Below the pieces are notes generated by a model. That model ran no database searches. It saw only the letters and a program-made list of their open reading frames with translations, and was not told the origin of the DNA. A program made the translations under genes and the position numbers. DNA of 46,090 nt from Gemmatimonadota bacterium (GTDB lineage: Bacteria; JAAXHH01): assembly GCA_009835325.1 (NCBI GenBank), contig VXWP01000017.1, forward strand, positions 36,847 to 82,936, written 5' to 3'. Below are positions 33,862-41,943 of the stretch, one piece after another; within the stretch, counting starts at the first letter, position 1; every line of letters begins with the position of its first letter.

Positions 33862-36219
33862 TTAGATCTCGCCGGGCCGGGTGAACCATTCCCAGCGGAA
33901 ATCGTAGTTGTCGATCAGCGTCCGCTTCAGCTCGCTGTTCCCCACGAAGATGTAATCGCCGACAAAGAGGAAAGAGGCAAATGGAGCCAGTTCGCGAAAG
34001 GAGGGCCGCGCCAGGGTCCGGCTGTAAGCGCCCCGGACATTCATGTTGTCCACGACCTGGTACACCGTGTTGATCGAGGGCAGCCAGTCCTTCTCATCCA
34101 GCCTGCCGGGCGTAAGCGAAGTTTCATGGCTGGCCACGTCCAGCAGGGTGGACTCGTACCGCGCGCCGCCCGTGACCTTGAACCGCCTGGTGATCGGCAG
34201 GTCCAGCATCATGTATCCGGCCCGGATTTCCTGGTCGCCGTCGTAGTTGTTCCTCAGGTCCGAGTCCTCGGATACGAAATTACCGAACCGGGTAAACCCG
34301 GGCGTATCCTGGAATTCATCGGGCAGTATCCCGGTGCGCGCCGTGGAGAAGAAGACGACAGGATCATTCCGGTACTGCAGGGCGTCCTGCCTGAAGGAAA
34401 ATCGCCGCTCCCGGAAGGTGTGGTCCTTGTCCAGGTAGGCTCCTCCGAACTTCAGACGGGCCGTGAGTCCGGACCATGGCGTAAAGGGCAGCGTCACGTC
34501 CAGCTTGAAGTCCCGGTTGGATTCTTCAAGGTTCCTGAAGTAACGGGTCGGCGCCGCGTAATTGGACAGGGCGATCGTGTAGCTGTCGATATCGGGCGCA
34601 CCTTCGCCGGCCGCGTCGACCGTCTGGAATTCGTTGGTGAAGTAACGAAGGTCGGGCTCGTCCTGGGTCGACCGGATGAATGCGCCGGTCCATTCGATTT
34701 CCATGTTGGATACGGACGGCATTACGTGCTTGCCGCGGAACTGCAGAGACCGCATCTCGCGCTCGATGAAGGACAGCACGCGGGTCTCGTACCGCACGTT
34801 TTCACCGGGCAGGGAGGATGGCCATGCGCCGGTCTGGAATCGGGACAGTTTTTCGCCGCTGCGGTTGTAAAGCACGTTGACGCCGATCTCGTGGGTGATG
34901 CTCGGTTGGTAGGTAGCGTTCACGAGGCCGCCCCAGAGTACTTCTTCGGACCCGCTCATGTCCGTCGCGAATCGCTCCCTGTTCAACCCTTCGGCCTCCC
35001 GGGACACGCGCTTCCATATCCCGGACGCGCCGTTGTCATACGCCGAGACGTTCCGGTTGTAGCTCACGCTGCCCAGCATCCCGAACGGGCGTTCCGCGAT
35101 CTCCGTCTGGTTGCCTATTGAAAACGCGTAGCTCTGGCCGAGCCCGCCTTCTATGGTGGTCGGTGTCATCGACTTGTCGGCAAACGACTTGGAATAAAGG
35201 TCCAGGAGTTGCGCGGCTTCCGGGTCCCGGAGCGCGCTGGTGATGCCGGGAATCTCCACATCGGGATTCTGCAGGGGCAGGGGTATATCCCGGGTGCCGT
35301 CGTCGAAGCCCAGGAAATCGTACTCACCGCCCTCGTAGCTCAGCATGTCCTTGAAGGAAGACTGGGTGTTGTACTTCGTGGACGTGGAAAAGGACATGGT
35401 GAAAGACTCGGGCAGGGACTTGGTCTTCACGTTGACGCTGCCGCCGGTGAAGTTGCCCGGCTTGTCCGGCGTGAAGGTCTTTTCCGTGGTGATGTTGTCC
35501 AGCAGGTTCGCCGCGAAGATGTCCATCTGGACCGACTTGCTGTTGGGATCGGCGTTCGGCAGGGCGGTGCCGTTCAGCTGCGCTGTACTGTAGCGTTCGC
35601 CCAGTCCGCGAATGTAGACGTACTTGCCGTCCACCACCGATGCGCCGGTAACGCGGGTCATGGCCGCGGCCACGTCTCCCTGGGCGCCCCGGGAGATATC
35701 CTCGGCGCTGATGGCGTCGCTGATGGAAAGGGCGTTCTGGCGGCGCTTGAGCAGTGACGCTTCCGTGTTTTCCAGGGACCGGGCCGTCACCTCCACCACG
35801 TCCGCCACGATGAGTTCCTGTTCGACGGTTATGTCTATTCTGCTCACCTGGTCCGGTTCGACATGGACCCCGGTGACCCGCTTCGCCGCGTACCCGATCA
35901 TGGATACACGGACGGTGTGCAGTCCCGCCGGGACGTTCCGGATCAGGTAGGCGCCTTCGAGATCGGCCATCGCGCCAAGCTCCAGTCCCACCACCACCAC
36001 CGTGGCGCCGATAAGCGGATCGCCCGTCGCCGCGTCGACGACCGTACCCGATATACGGCCCATGGACGCCTGTCCCCGGACCTCCATCGCTGTGCCGGCA
36101 AGGAGCGCGAGAACGACCGCGAGTGCGGCCACGACTACCGCTGCCCGCATCGATGCGGCCAGCCGGTTTCTGTCGTATTTCGCGTAATGGCCGTTCCGGA
36201 ACCGGTATGTCTTCGTCAT
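33862..36219 (-). CDS. TonB-dependent receptor, main part, ended by a premature TAA
   Basis: The first 785 residues of a receptor of about 986. Order: signal/anchor about 1-50 (AAVVVAALAVVLALLAG), a carboxypeptidase-regulatory-like domain (about 53-135, GRISGTVVDAATGDPLIGA), the plug (about 140-270, with YVYIRGLGERYSTAQLNG) and most of the outer-membrane barrel. The ATG used has GGGGAG 9 nt upstream; an earlier ATG at 36228 directly abuts that site. Reading stops at TAA (33862-33864) after WFTRPGEI, and homologous sequence continues in the same frame. Without its last strands the barrel could not close. It lies downstream of a candidate PhoB site and upstream of a surface protein and pst genes, so it may import a phosphorus compound. 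Substrate is inference. Confidence 0.85.
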   Translation of the reverse strand: MTKTYRFRNGHYAKYDRNRLAASMRAAVVVAALAVVLALLAGTAMEVRGQASMGRISGTVVDAATGDPLIGATVVVVGLELGAMADLEGAYLIRNVPAGLHTVRVSMIGYAAKRVTGVHVEPDQVSRIDITVEQELIVADVVEVTARSLENTEASLLKRRQNALSISDAISAEDISRGAQGDVAAAMTRVTGASVVDGKYVYIRGLGERYSTAQLNGTALPNADPNSKSVQMDIFAANLLDNITTEKTFTPDKPGNFTGGSVNVKTKSLPESFTMSFSTSTKYNTQSSFKDMLSYEGGEYDFLGFDDGTRDIPLPLQNPDVEIPGITSALRDPEAAQLLDLYSKSFADKSMTPTTIEGGLGQSYAFSIGNQTEIAERPFGMLGSVSYNRNVSAYDNGASGIWKRVSREAEGLNRERFATDMSGSEEVLWGGLVNATYQPSITHEIGVNVLYNRSGEKLSRFQTGAWPSSLPGENVRYETRVLSFIEREMRSLQFRGKHVMPSVSNMEIEWTGAFIRSTQDEPDLRYFTNEFQTVDAAGEGAPDIDSYTIALSNYAAPTRYFRNLEESNRDFKLDVTLPFTPWSGLTARLKFGGAYLDKDHTFRERRFSFRQDALQYRNDPVVFFSTARTGILPDEFQDTPGFTRFGNFVSEDSDLRNNYDGDQEIRAGYMMLDLPITRRFKVTGGARYESTLLDVASHETSLTPGRLDEKDWLPSINTVYQVVDNMNVRGAYSRTLARPSFRELAPFASFLFVGDYIFVGNSELKRTLIDNYDFRWEWFTRPGEI

Positions 36220-36298
36220 GTACGGCATCTCCCCTTGTTTTCGTCGAATCAATCCGTCTGCGGGTGCCTGGAACGCAAGCTTGAATCAAACACGGTGC

Positions 36299-36344
36299 AA
36301 ATATAAAAAGGTTATTTGACGATTCTGTTACGAACAGCATACAA
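36299..36344 (-). promoter_or_regulatory. Candidate PhoB-box promoter of the TonB receptor
   Basis: On the minus strand three heptamers recur with an 11-bp period: TTGTATG (36344-36338), TCGTAAC (36333-36327) and TCGTCAA (36322-36316). A -10 box TATATT lies at 36304-36299, 11 nt after the last, and no -35 consensus is present. This is the geometry of activator-dependent Pho promoters (heptamers of CTGTCAT type with 4-bp spacers, about 10 nt from the -10). The individual heptamers match the E. coli consensus only moderately. The centre also holds CTGTTACGAACAG, a near-palindrome. Confidence 0.45.
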
Positions 36345-36409
36345 GGCCATGACGTTATGAATAAAGTTTGGTTTTTCCGGTCGGATGCGGCCGGCGGGTC
36401 AAAGACGGC

Positions 36410-36440
36410 TTGACAAAACCGCCGTCCGTCTTGCTTTATG
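36410..36440 (+). promoter_or_regulatory. Possible promoter of ppk1
   Basis: A perfect TTGACA at 36410-36415, with CTTTAT or TTTATG 18-19 bp downstream as a weak -10, about 50 bp before the ppk ATG. It diverges from the candidate PhoB promoter 66 bp away. Confidence 0.35.
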
Positions 36441-36489
36441 GATACTTGATCCAGGCTCGAAACCGCATATCCTCCAGGTGGCTTTAGTC

Positions 36490-38733
36490 ATGTCTTCCGC
36501 GAATGGGAACAACTCCAGGACCGCCACGGTTCGAACCATCGCCTCTAAGAGAGCGGGGCGCCGGTTCACCCACAAGCCCCGGCCTCCCGTCGCGCCGCTG
36601 GTGACGAACTACTGGCGCCCGGAACACTTCTTCAACCGGGAACTGAGCTGGATGGAGTTCAACGCGCGGGTGCTGGAGGAAGCGCTCGACCCGTCGGTTC
36701 CCCTGCTGGAACGGGTGAAGTTCCTGGCCATATTCAGCACCAACCTGGACGAGTTCTTCATGATCCGCGTCGCCGGCGTCAAGAGACAGATCGACGCGCA
36801 GGTCCAGTCCACGCGGACCGCCGACGGCCTGAGTCCCCGGGAGGTAATGACCGCGCTCTCGTCCCGGATGCACGAACTGGTCAACAAGCAGCACGGACTC
36901 TTCATCAACGAGATCTTCCCGCAACTCACCGAGCAGGGCATCGACATCCTCGAGCCGGAGCAACTCAGCCCTTCGCAGAAGGCCTATCTGGACGAGTACT
37001 TCCGGAAGACCATCCTGCCGGTGGTGACCCCGCTGGCGGTGGACCCGGGCCATCCGTTTCCCTACCTGGCCAACGGCACGCTCTGTCTCGTGGCTGAAAT
37101 CCGCAAGATCCAGAAATCCGTTTTCCCCCATACGAACCTCTCGGTCATCCACCTGCCCACCTCGGTCATGCCGCGGTTCCTCGAACTCCCGTCCGAAAAC
37201 GGCCGGCAGGCGTTCTTCATGCTGGAGGACGTCATCCAGATGAACCTCGACCTGTTCTACAACGGTTACGAGGTGCTGAACTGCGCGTCGATCCGCGTGA
37301 CGCGGGACGCCGACGTGGACTACGAGGAGGAAGGCGCGGAGGACCTGCTCAAGGTCATCGAGGAGGGCATTCGCAACCGGCGCAACGGGGCCGCGGTACG
37401 GTTGCAGTACGACCCAGAGCTGTCTTCGCGCATCCTGGACGTCCTGGTGGACGAACTGGAACTGGAGCCGGAGGATCTCTACCCCACGGAAGGCTTCACC
37501 GCTTTCTCCGATCTCATCGAACTGTACGACGCCGTCGACCGGCCCGATCTCATGGACGAACCCTTCCCGCCCCAGCCGGCGACGCCCTTCGAAGGCGCGC
37601 CTTCCATCTGGGAGGCCATCAGGAAGGACGATATCCTGCTGCACCACCCCTTTCATCAGTTCAACGCGGTGGTCCGGTTCGTTTCGGAAGCGGCGGAGGA
37701 TCCCCAGGTACTCGCCATCAAAATGACGCTGTACCGGGTCAGCGCCAATTCGCCTATCACCCGGGCGTTGACGCGAGCGGCGCAGAACGGCAAGGAAGTC
37801 TCGGTGCTGCTGGAGTTAAAGGCCCGGTTCGACGAGGCCGCGAATATCCAGTGGGCCAGGCAGCTGGAGGAGGCGGGGGCCCATGTCATCTACGGCATAC
37901 CGGGCATCAAGGTCCACTGCAAGGCCTGCCTGGTCGTGCGCCGGGAGGGCGAGGGGATACACCGGTACTGTCACCTGGGTACGGGGAATTACAACGACAA
38001 GACGGCGCGTATCTACGCCGATTTCGGCCTGTTCACCGACAAGGAGGAATTCGGCGAGGACGTGACGCAACTGTTCAACCTGCTGACCGGCTACGCGCTG
38101 CCCTCGCGCTTTCACCATCTCATCCTTTCGCCCACGTCGATGCGGGAGGACATGGTGAAGCGGCTTCAGCGGGAGAGCGACCGGGCCCGCGCCGGGCATC
38201 CGGCCCTGGTGATCGCGAAGATCAATTCCCTCGTTGACCCGGACATGATCGTGGCCCTGTACCAGGCCTCCCAGGCCGGCGTGCGGATACAGCTGATCAT
38301 CCGCGGCATATGCTGCCTGAGACCGGGCGTACCGGGATTGAGCGAGAACATCAGCGTCATCAGCATCGTCGACCGGTTCCTCGAGCACGTCCGGCTGTTC
38401 TATTTCTACAACGACGGAGACCCGGAATACCTGTTTTCAAGCGCGGACTGGATGGACCGGAACCTCAACCGCCGGGTCGAGATATCGTTCCCGGTCATCG
38501 ACCGGGCACTCCAGGCGGAGCTGTGGGCGTATTTGAAGATACAGTTGAAGGACAACGTGAAGGCGCGTGAATTGCAGTCGGACGGGACGTACCGGTACGT
38601 GAAGAAAGCGGGAAGACGCTTCCAGTCGCAGCGGGAACTGTACGAACTGGCCTGCGAGACCGTGAGGATCAACGCGGACCTGAAGATGAAGCGCTCCGCG
38701 GCTTCCCGGACTGCGCTGACCGCCCGGAACTGA
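36490..38733 (+). CDS. ppk1: Polyphosphate kinase 1
   Basis: A 747-residue enzyme that polymerises the gamma-phosphate of ATP into polyphosphate, and the reverse. It has the N-terminal helical domain beginning FFNRELSWMEFNARVLEEA, the long-chain middle domain with LSVIHLPTSVMPRFLELP, and two phospholipase-D-like C-terminal domains. The phosphorylated His is H476 (GIKVHCKACLVV), and the second motif is HLGTGNYNDKTARIYADFG (H495). ELKARFDEAANIQWARQLE is another family hallmark. The first ~50 residues are a basic, low-complexity extension. The ATG used is preceded by AGGTGG; a longer in-frame start would cross the TTGACA box. Position between the pst/TonB genes and phoBR fits phosphate storage control. 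Confidence 0.94.
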   Translation: MSSANGNNSRTATVRTIASKRAGRRFTHKPRPPVAPLVTNYWRPEHFFNRELSWMEFNARVLEEALDPSVPLLERVKFLAIFSTNLDEFFMIRVAGVKRQIDAQVQSTRTADGLSPREVMTALSSRMHELVNKQHGLFINEIFPQLTEQGIDILEPEQLSPSQKAYLDEYFRKTILPVVTPLAVDPGHPFPYLANGTLCLVAEIRKIQKSVFPHTNLSVIHLPTSVMPRFLELPSENGRQAFFMLEDVIQMNLDLFYNGYEVLNCASIRVTRDADVDYEEEGAEDLLKVIEEGIRNRRNGAAVRLQYDPELSSRILDVLVDELELEPEDLYPTEGFTAFSDLIELYDAVDRPDLMDEPFPPQPATPFEGAPSIWEAIRKDDILLHHPFHQFNAVVRFVSEAAEDPQVLAIKMTLYRVSANSPITRALTRAAQNGKEVSVLLELKARFDEAANIQWARQLEEAGAHVIYGIPGIKVHCKACLVVRREGEGIHRYCHLGTGNYNDKTARIYADFGLFTDKEEFGEDVTQLFNLLTGYALPSRFHHLILSPTSMREDMVKRLQRESDRARAGHPALVIAKINSLVDPDMIVALYQASQAGVRIQLIIRGICCLRPGVPGLSENISVISIVDRFLEHVRLFYFYNDGDPEYLFSSADWMDRNLNRRVEISFPVIDRALQAELWAYLKIQLKDNVKARELQSDGTYRYVKKAGRRFQSQRELYELACETVRINADLKMKRSAASRTALTARN

Positions 38734-38792
38734 GGGGATTCGGGAGAAAACCGGTACCAGGGTCAGCCGGTACCGGGGGACAACCGTTACAC

Positions 38793-38847
38793 AAAAAACA
38801 GGCGGACCAGGGAGATTGAGTCTTCCCCGGTCCGCCTGTGTGTTTTT
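38793..38847. terminator. Bidirectional rho-independent terminator between convergent genes
   Basis: ACAGGCGGACC (38798-38808) pairs with GGTCCGCCTGTGT (38829-38841). The stem extends inward through AGGGA/TTCCCC, with an A-run before it (38793-38798) and GTTTTT after it. It can end ppk1 on the plus strand and the small membrane-protein transcript on the minus strand. Confidence 0.9.
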
Positions 38848-38865
38848 ACGCCGACTACGTCTCAG

Positions 38866-39195
38866 TTACCACCCGATACGGGCCTTCGTCCTTTTCAGGA
38901 GAATGGTAACGACGCCGGCGTATAGGACGGTGCTGACCGGATCGATGATCGCGTCAAGGGTCGCGCCGATCGCCGGTATGTTGCTTAGCACGTCCATGCC
39001 CGCTGCTGCGCCGACGGCAATGGTGACCGCCAGGTAGCCCGTGGCGTCTTCCGCGTCGACCGACAGGTGCGCGTGCAACAGGCCGAGGATGACCAGCAAC
39101 AGCCCGACAACGGTACCGTCAAGCAGCATACCGCTAACCAGCCCCTCATGCAACGCCAGCAGCACCGCGAGTCCAACGACTATCCGGGATGCCAT
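38866..39195 (-). CDS. Small three-helix membrane protein, paralogue 1
   Basis: A 109-residue integral membrane protein of no family I recognise. Helices lie at about 4-22, 28-45 and 55-72, with a fourth hydrophobic stretch at about 86-101 (VSTVLYAGVVTILL). The core VDAEDATGYLAVTIAVGAAAG, then DVLS-IP-IG-LD-I-DP-S-LYA, is shared with its neighbour of exactly the same length. A perfect GGAGG lies 8 nt before the ATG. The gene ends at the bidirectional terminator shared with ppk1. It lies 113 bp after paralogue 2 and is likely cotranscribed. Function unknown; position between ppk1 and phoR hints at phosphate or polyphosphate physiology, which is inference only. Confidence 0.85.
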   Translation of the reverse strand: MASRIVVGLAVLLALHEGLVSGMLLDGTVVGLLLVILGLLHAHLSVDAEDATGYLAVTIAVGAAAGMDVLSNIPAIGATLDAIIDPVSTVLYAGVVTILLKRTKARIGW

Positions 39196-39256
39196 ATATC
39201 TTACCTCCTAAGCACTTGAAAACGACTCGGTTCAGGGAAGGCCGGGTAAACCTTCG

Positions 39257-39302
39257 CGGCACGGAAAGCCGCGGGTCCCCGGCACGGAAGGCCGCGGGTC
39301 GC
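39257..39302. repeat. 23-bp tandem duplication with hairpins
   Basis: CGGCACGGAAAGCCGCGGGTCCC is followed by CGGCACGGAAGGCCGCGGGTCGC. The first copy with its flank forms CGCGGC-ACGGAAA-GCCGCG (39255-39273). It lies between the two small membrane-protein genes, where it could separate or stabilise the two message halves. Confidence 0.8.
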
Positions 39303-39308
39303 GGCCGC

Positions 39309-39638
39309 CTATCCCTTGAGCCGGTTTAACGTACGCATGATCAGGATGGAAAACACGCTGGCGTACAGCGCTGAGCTGGCCGGATCCAGAATGCCGTCCA
39401 GGGACATTCCGATGACCGGTATGCCACTCAACACGTCTGCGCCCGCCGCCGCGCCTACCGCGATAGTCACGACCAGGTAGTCCGTTGCGTCCTCAGCGTC
39501 TACCCCCACGAAGCCGTAGGCGATACCCAGGAGCACAATCAGGATCATTATGGCTCCGCCATCATTCATCATGCCACCAGCCAACCCCTGGATGATCGCC
39601 AAAAGGGCGATCAAACCCACAATTACTCTGGTTGCCAT
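39309..39638 (-). CDS. Small three-helix membrane protein, paralogue 2
   Basis: A 109-residue integral membrane protein, paralogous to the next gene downstream. Shared residues concentrate in VDAEDATDYLVVTIAVGAAA (about 46-65) and DVLSGIPVIGMSLDGILDPASSALYA (about 68-93), while the first two helices (VIVGLIALLAIIQGLAGG; AIMILIVLLGIAYGF) are less conserved. The acidic AED inside a membrane region and the GAAAG turn suggest a structural or transport role. GGAGG lies 5 nt before the ATG used here; a longer frame start 14 codons earlier would swallow that site. The 5' leader is about 240 nt long. No known family identified. Confidence 0.85.
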   Translation of the reverse strand: MATRVIVGLIALLAIIQGLAGGMMNDGGAIMILIVLLGIAYGFVGVDAEDATDYLVVTIAVGAAAGADVLSGIPVIGMSLDGILDPASSALYASVFSILIMRTLNRLKG

Positions 39639-39888
39639 ATCTACCTCCTGGAGGAGAATGGTTTTGCCACCGGCCCGCACCAGCGCGTTGCCGTGGCGGG
39701 AACTACGGCGAGACGAACTTGCGTCGCGTACGCACAGTAAGCCGCACCTGTCACTAACTTCCTTCGAAACGGTTCAGTCGGACGCGCGCGTCCGCGCATC
39801 GTGCGACTGCCTTCAGAAGCCTGGCCGGAGTCCTGCGTATCGGGGTCTTGTTCCCGATGGTTTATTTTGTTTTTTGGGTTATGTACCC

Positions 39889-39917
39889 AATAAATATCAG
39901 AAGGGAAGCACTGTCAA
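39889..39917 (-). promoter_or_regulatory. Sigma-70-type promoter of the small membrane-protein pair
   Basis: On the minus strand TTGACA at 39917-39912, a 17-bp spacer and TTTATT at 39894-39889. It lies about 250 bp before the first gene's ATG in the AT-rich core. Confidence 0.6.
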
Positions 39918-39924
39918 GGGTAAA

Positions 39925-39949
39925 TGTGTTTTTTGATCCAAAAAACACA
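39925..39949. promoter_or_regulatory. Perfect 25-bp palindrome next to a promoter
   Basis: TGTGTTTTTTG (39925-39935), ATC, CAAAAAACACA (39939-39949): an 11-bp perfect inverted repeat with a 3-nt centre, ending 8 bp upstream of the TTGACA box of the small membrane-protein transcript. It may be an operator, or an AT-rich terminator hairpin for phoR about 110 bp downstream of its stop. Confidence 0.75.
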
Positions 39950-40057
39950 GGAAACAAAGCGGAAGAACACGGCGGTCCGTTGATCGAGCACAGACCATGA
40001 AACGAGCGGTCCCGGCCAGCACATCCCACCGGGTGCCGCGAGTGGGGATGGTGTGGT

Positions 40058-41935
40058 CTAAGTGGTTCCACCCGTGGTAGTTTCGCCGACCGATTCTCCT
40101 GGCGTGCGGGCGGGGCGTCCGGTCACTTCGGACTGTTCGTCTTCCGACGGCTCGTTTTCGGTCCACGCGGGCAGGGAGAGGTAGAAGGTCGCGCCTTCGC
40201 CGAGCCTGCTCTCGACCCATGCCCGGCCGTTGAGCAGTTCCATGGTGTGCCGGACGATCGCCAGGCCCAGGCCGGTTCCGCCCAGGGCCCTGGACCGCGC
40301 CCGGTCAACCCGGAAAAAACGTTCGAAGATCCGGGGAAGCGCCTCGGACGGAATGCCCGGTCCGGTGTCGGAAACCGACAGGACGATCTCATCGACCCGC
40401 TCCTCGGTGCCGATGGTAATCGATCCGCCATTCTCCGTGTATTTCACGGCGTTGTCCACCAGATTGGACAGGGCCCGCTCCATGAGTTCGGGATCTCCGC
40501 GGGCCGGCCTGTCCGTTTCGAAACGCAGGGAGAGCGCCAGTTGCTTGCGGTCGACCTGTTTCGCGAAAATCTCGGCAACCCGTTCCGAAACCCGGTCCAG
40601 GCGGCAGGAGGTGAATTCGACCTCGTACCGGCCCGATTCTATGCTGGACAGTTGCAGCAGGTCCTCGACCAGCGCCTGGAGCCGGTCGGCATGATGCTGG
40701 ATGGACGTCATGAAACGGCGCAGCGCGGCGGTATCTTCCATGGCGCCGTCCAGCAGCGTCTCCACAAAACCCTTGATGGAGGTCAGCGGCGTCCTGAGTT
40801 CGTGAGACACGTTGGCCACGAAGTCCTTCCTGACCTGCTCAAGGCGGCGCAGTTCGGTCATGTCGTGGAACACGGCGACCACGCCGTGCAGCTGCTCCCC
40901 GATGCGTACGGGAGTCAGGTGTACCTGGAAGATGCGCTGGTTCCACTCCAGGGTCAGGTCGAACACGGTATCCTCGTGCAGGGACGGCGCCGAATCGATC
41001 GCGGCGTCCACCACGCTCTGCAGGTCGTGGTTGCGCACGACCTCGATCGGTCGCTTGTTCAGGCACCACGCGTCCACGTCCATCATGCGCTTGAAAGCCG
41101 GATTGACCATCAGGATCCGCCCTTCCGCGGAGGTCACCATTACGCCTTCCGCCATACCGGACAGCACCGCTTCGAGCTGGGCGTTCTCTTCCCGGATCCG
41201 CGAAAGCCTTTCCTTTGATTGCGCGGCCATCTCGTTCAGGGCGGCCGCCAGTGAGGAGAGTTCGACGTGCGCCGGCGCGGAAGCGGCGACCTCGAGGTCG
41301 CCGGCGGCCTGGCGACGGGCGACTTCCGTCATGCGTTCGATCGGTCGGGACACCAGTCTCTCCGTGCCCCAGCTCAGCACGACGCTCAACAGGAGGCCGA
41401 TGCCAAGGGCCGCGAGCACGATCTTCCATATATGGGATTCGATCCAACGGAACTGCTGCAGCGGCAGCGCGACCCGAACTACGCCCCTTGCCTGTTCGGT
41501 GCGGAAGGGGACCGCCACATAGGCCATGTCGGTTTCCAGCGTGTTGCTGTAGCGGATGCTGTTACCGATCCCCGACGCGATGGCTTCGAGGATCTCCGGC
41601 CGGTCGCCGTGGTTCTCCAAGAGGGGAACGGACGAAAGGGGGATGGACGAATCACCGGCCACGACGCCGTCGTCCCGCACCACGGTTACGCGGGCGCCGC
41701 ACTGCTCACCCAGGCGGTCCGCGATCGGATCGATCGTTTCGGGGGAAAGGGACGGAAGCGGCGTGTTTTCCAGGTAGGACTGGATCAGGCGGGCGTCATT
41801 GAGCAACTGCTCGCGGGTATGGCCGCTGACGTCCTCGCGGAGGGACGTGTTCAGATAGATGTACACGGCGCCCGCCACCACCAGGGTAAAGGCGACGTAG
41901 CCGACCAGGATCTTTGTCTGTAGCGAAAATCGCAT
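40058..41935 (-). CDS. phoR: Phosphate-regulon sensor histidine kinase PhoR
   Basis: A 625-residue membrane kinase. Order: TM1 about 9-29, a periplasmic sensor part about 30-168, TM2 about 170-190, HAMP about 190-245, PAS about 252-365, HisKA with phospho-accepting H378 (FVANVSHELRTPLTSIKG), and the ATPase domain with LSNLVDNAVKYTENGG and SDTGPGIP, ending in GGTGLGLAIVRH. The periplasmic domain is larger than in E. coli PhoR, as in many PhoR/PnpS-type kinases. It phosphorylates the response regulator encoded 8 bp upstream. Placement near pst, phoU and ppk supports the PhoR call over other PAS-HAMP kinases. Confidence 0.88.
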   Translation of the reverse strand: MRFSLQTKILVGYVAFTLVVAGAVYIYLNTSLREDVSGHTREQLLNDARLIQSYLENTPLPSLSPETIDPIADRLGEQCGARVTVVRDDGVVAGDSSIPLSSVPLLENHGDRPEILEAIASGIGNSIRYSNTLETDMAYVAVPFRTEQARGVVRVALPLQQFRWIESHIWKIVLAALGIGLLLSVVLSWGTERLVSRPIERMTEVARRQAAGDLEVAASAPAHVELSSLAAALNEMAAQSKERLSRIREENAQLEAVLSGMAEGVMVTSAEGRILMVNPAFKRMMDVDAWCLNKRPIEVVRNHDLQSVVDAAIDSAPSLHEDTVFDLTLEWNQRIFQVHLTPVRIGEQLHGVVAVFHDMTELRRLEQVRKDFVANVSHELRTPLTSIKGFVETLLDGAMEDTAALRRFMTSIQHHADRLQALVEDLLQLSSIESGRYEVEFTSCRLDRVSERVAEIFAKQVDRKQLALSLRFETDRPARGDPELMERALSNLVDNAVKYTENGGSITIGTEERVDEIVLSVSDTGPGIPSEALPRIFERFFRVDRARSRALGGTGLGLAIVRHTMELLNGRAWVESRLGEGATFYLSLPAWTENEPSEDEQSEVTGRPARTPGESVGETTTGGTT

Positions 41936-41943
41936 GACAGGGC

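Larger units (their letters stand above)
39639..40057. other. 419-bp gene-free gap between phoR and the small membrane-protein pair
   Basis: No credible ORF. It contains a minus-strand promoter (39889-39917), a perfect 25-bp palindrome just upstream of it (39925-39949), and an AT-rich core at about 39845-39960. The remaining ~240 bp next to the gene form its leader, GC-rich and without a clear fold I can prove by eye. Confidence 0.8.

Noticed and set aside
33154-35121. A 655-codon plus-strand open frame opposite the TonB receptor
   Set aside because: Composition is that of an antisense shadow. The receptor is clearly on the minus strand.
39255-39273. Rho-independent terminator between the two small membrane-protein genes
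   Set aside because: The hairpin CGCGGC/GCCGCG lacks a T-tract on either strand. It is reported only as part of the tandem repeat.
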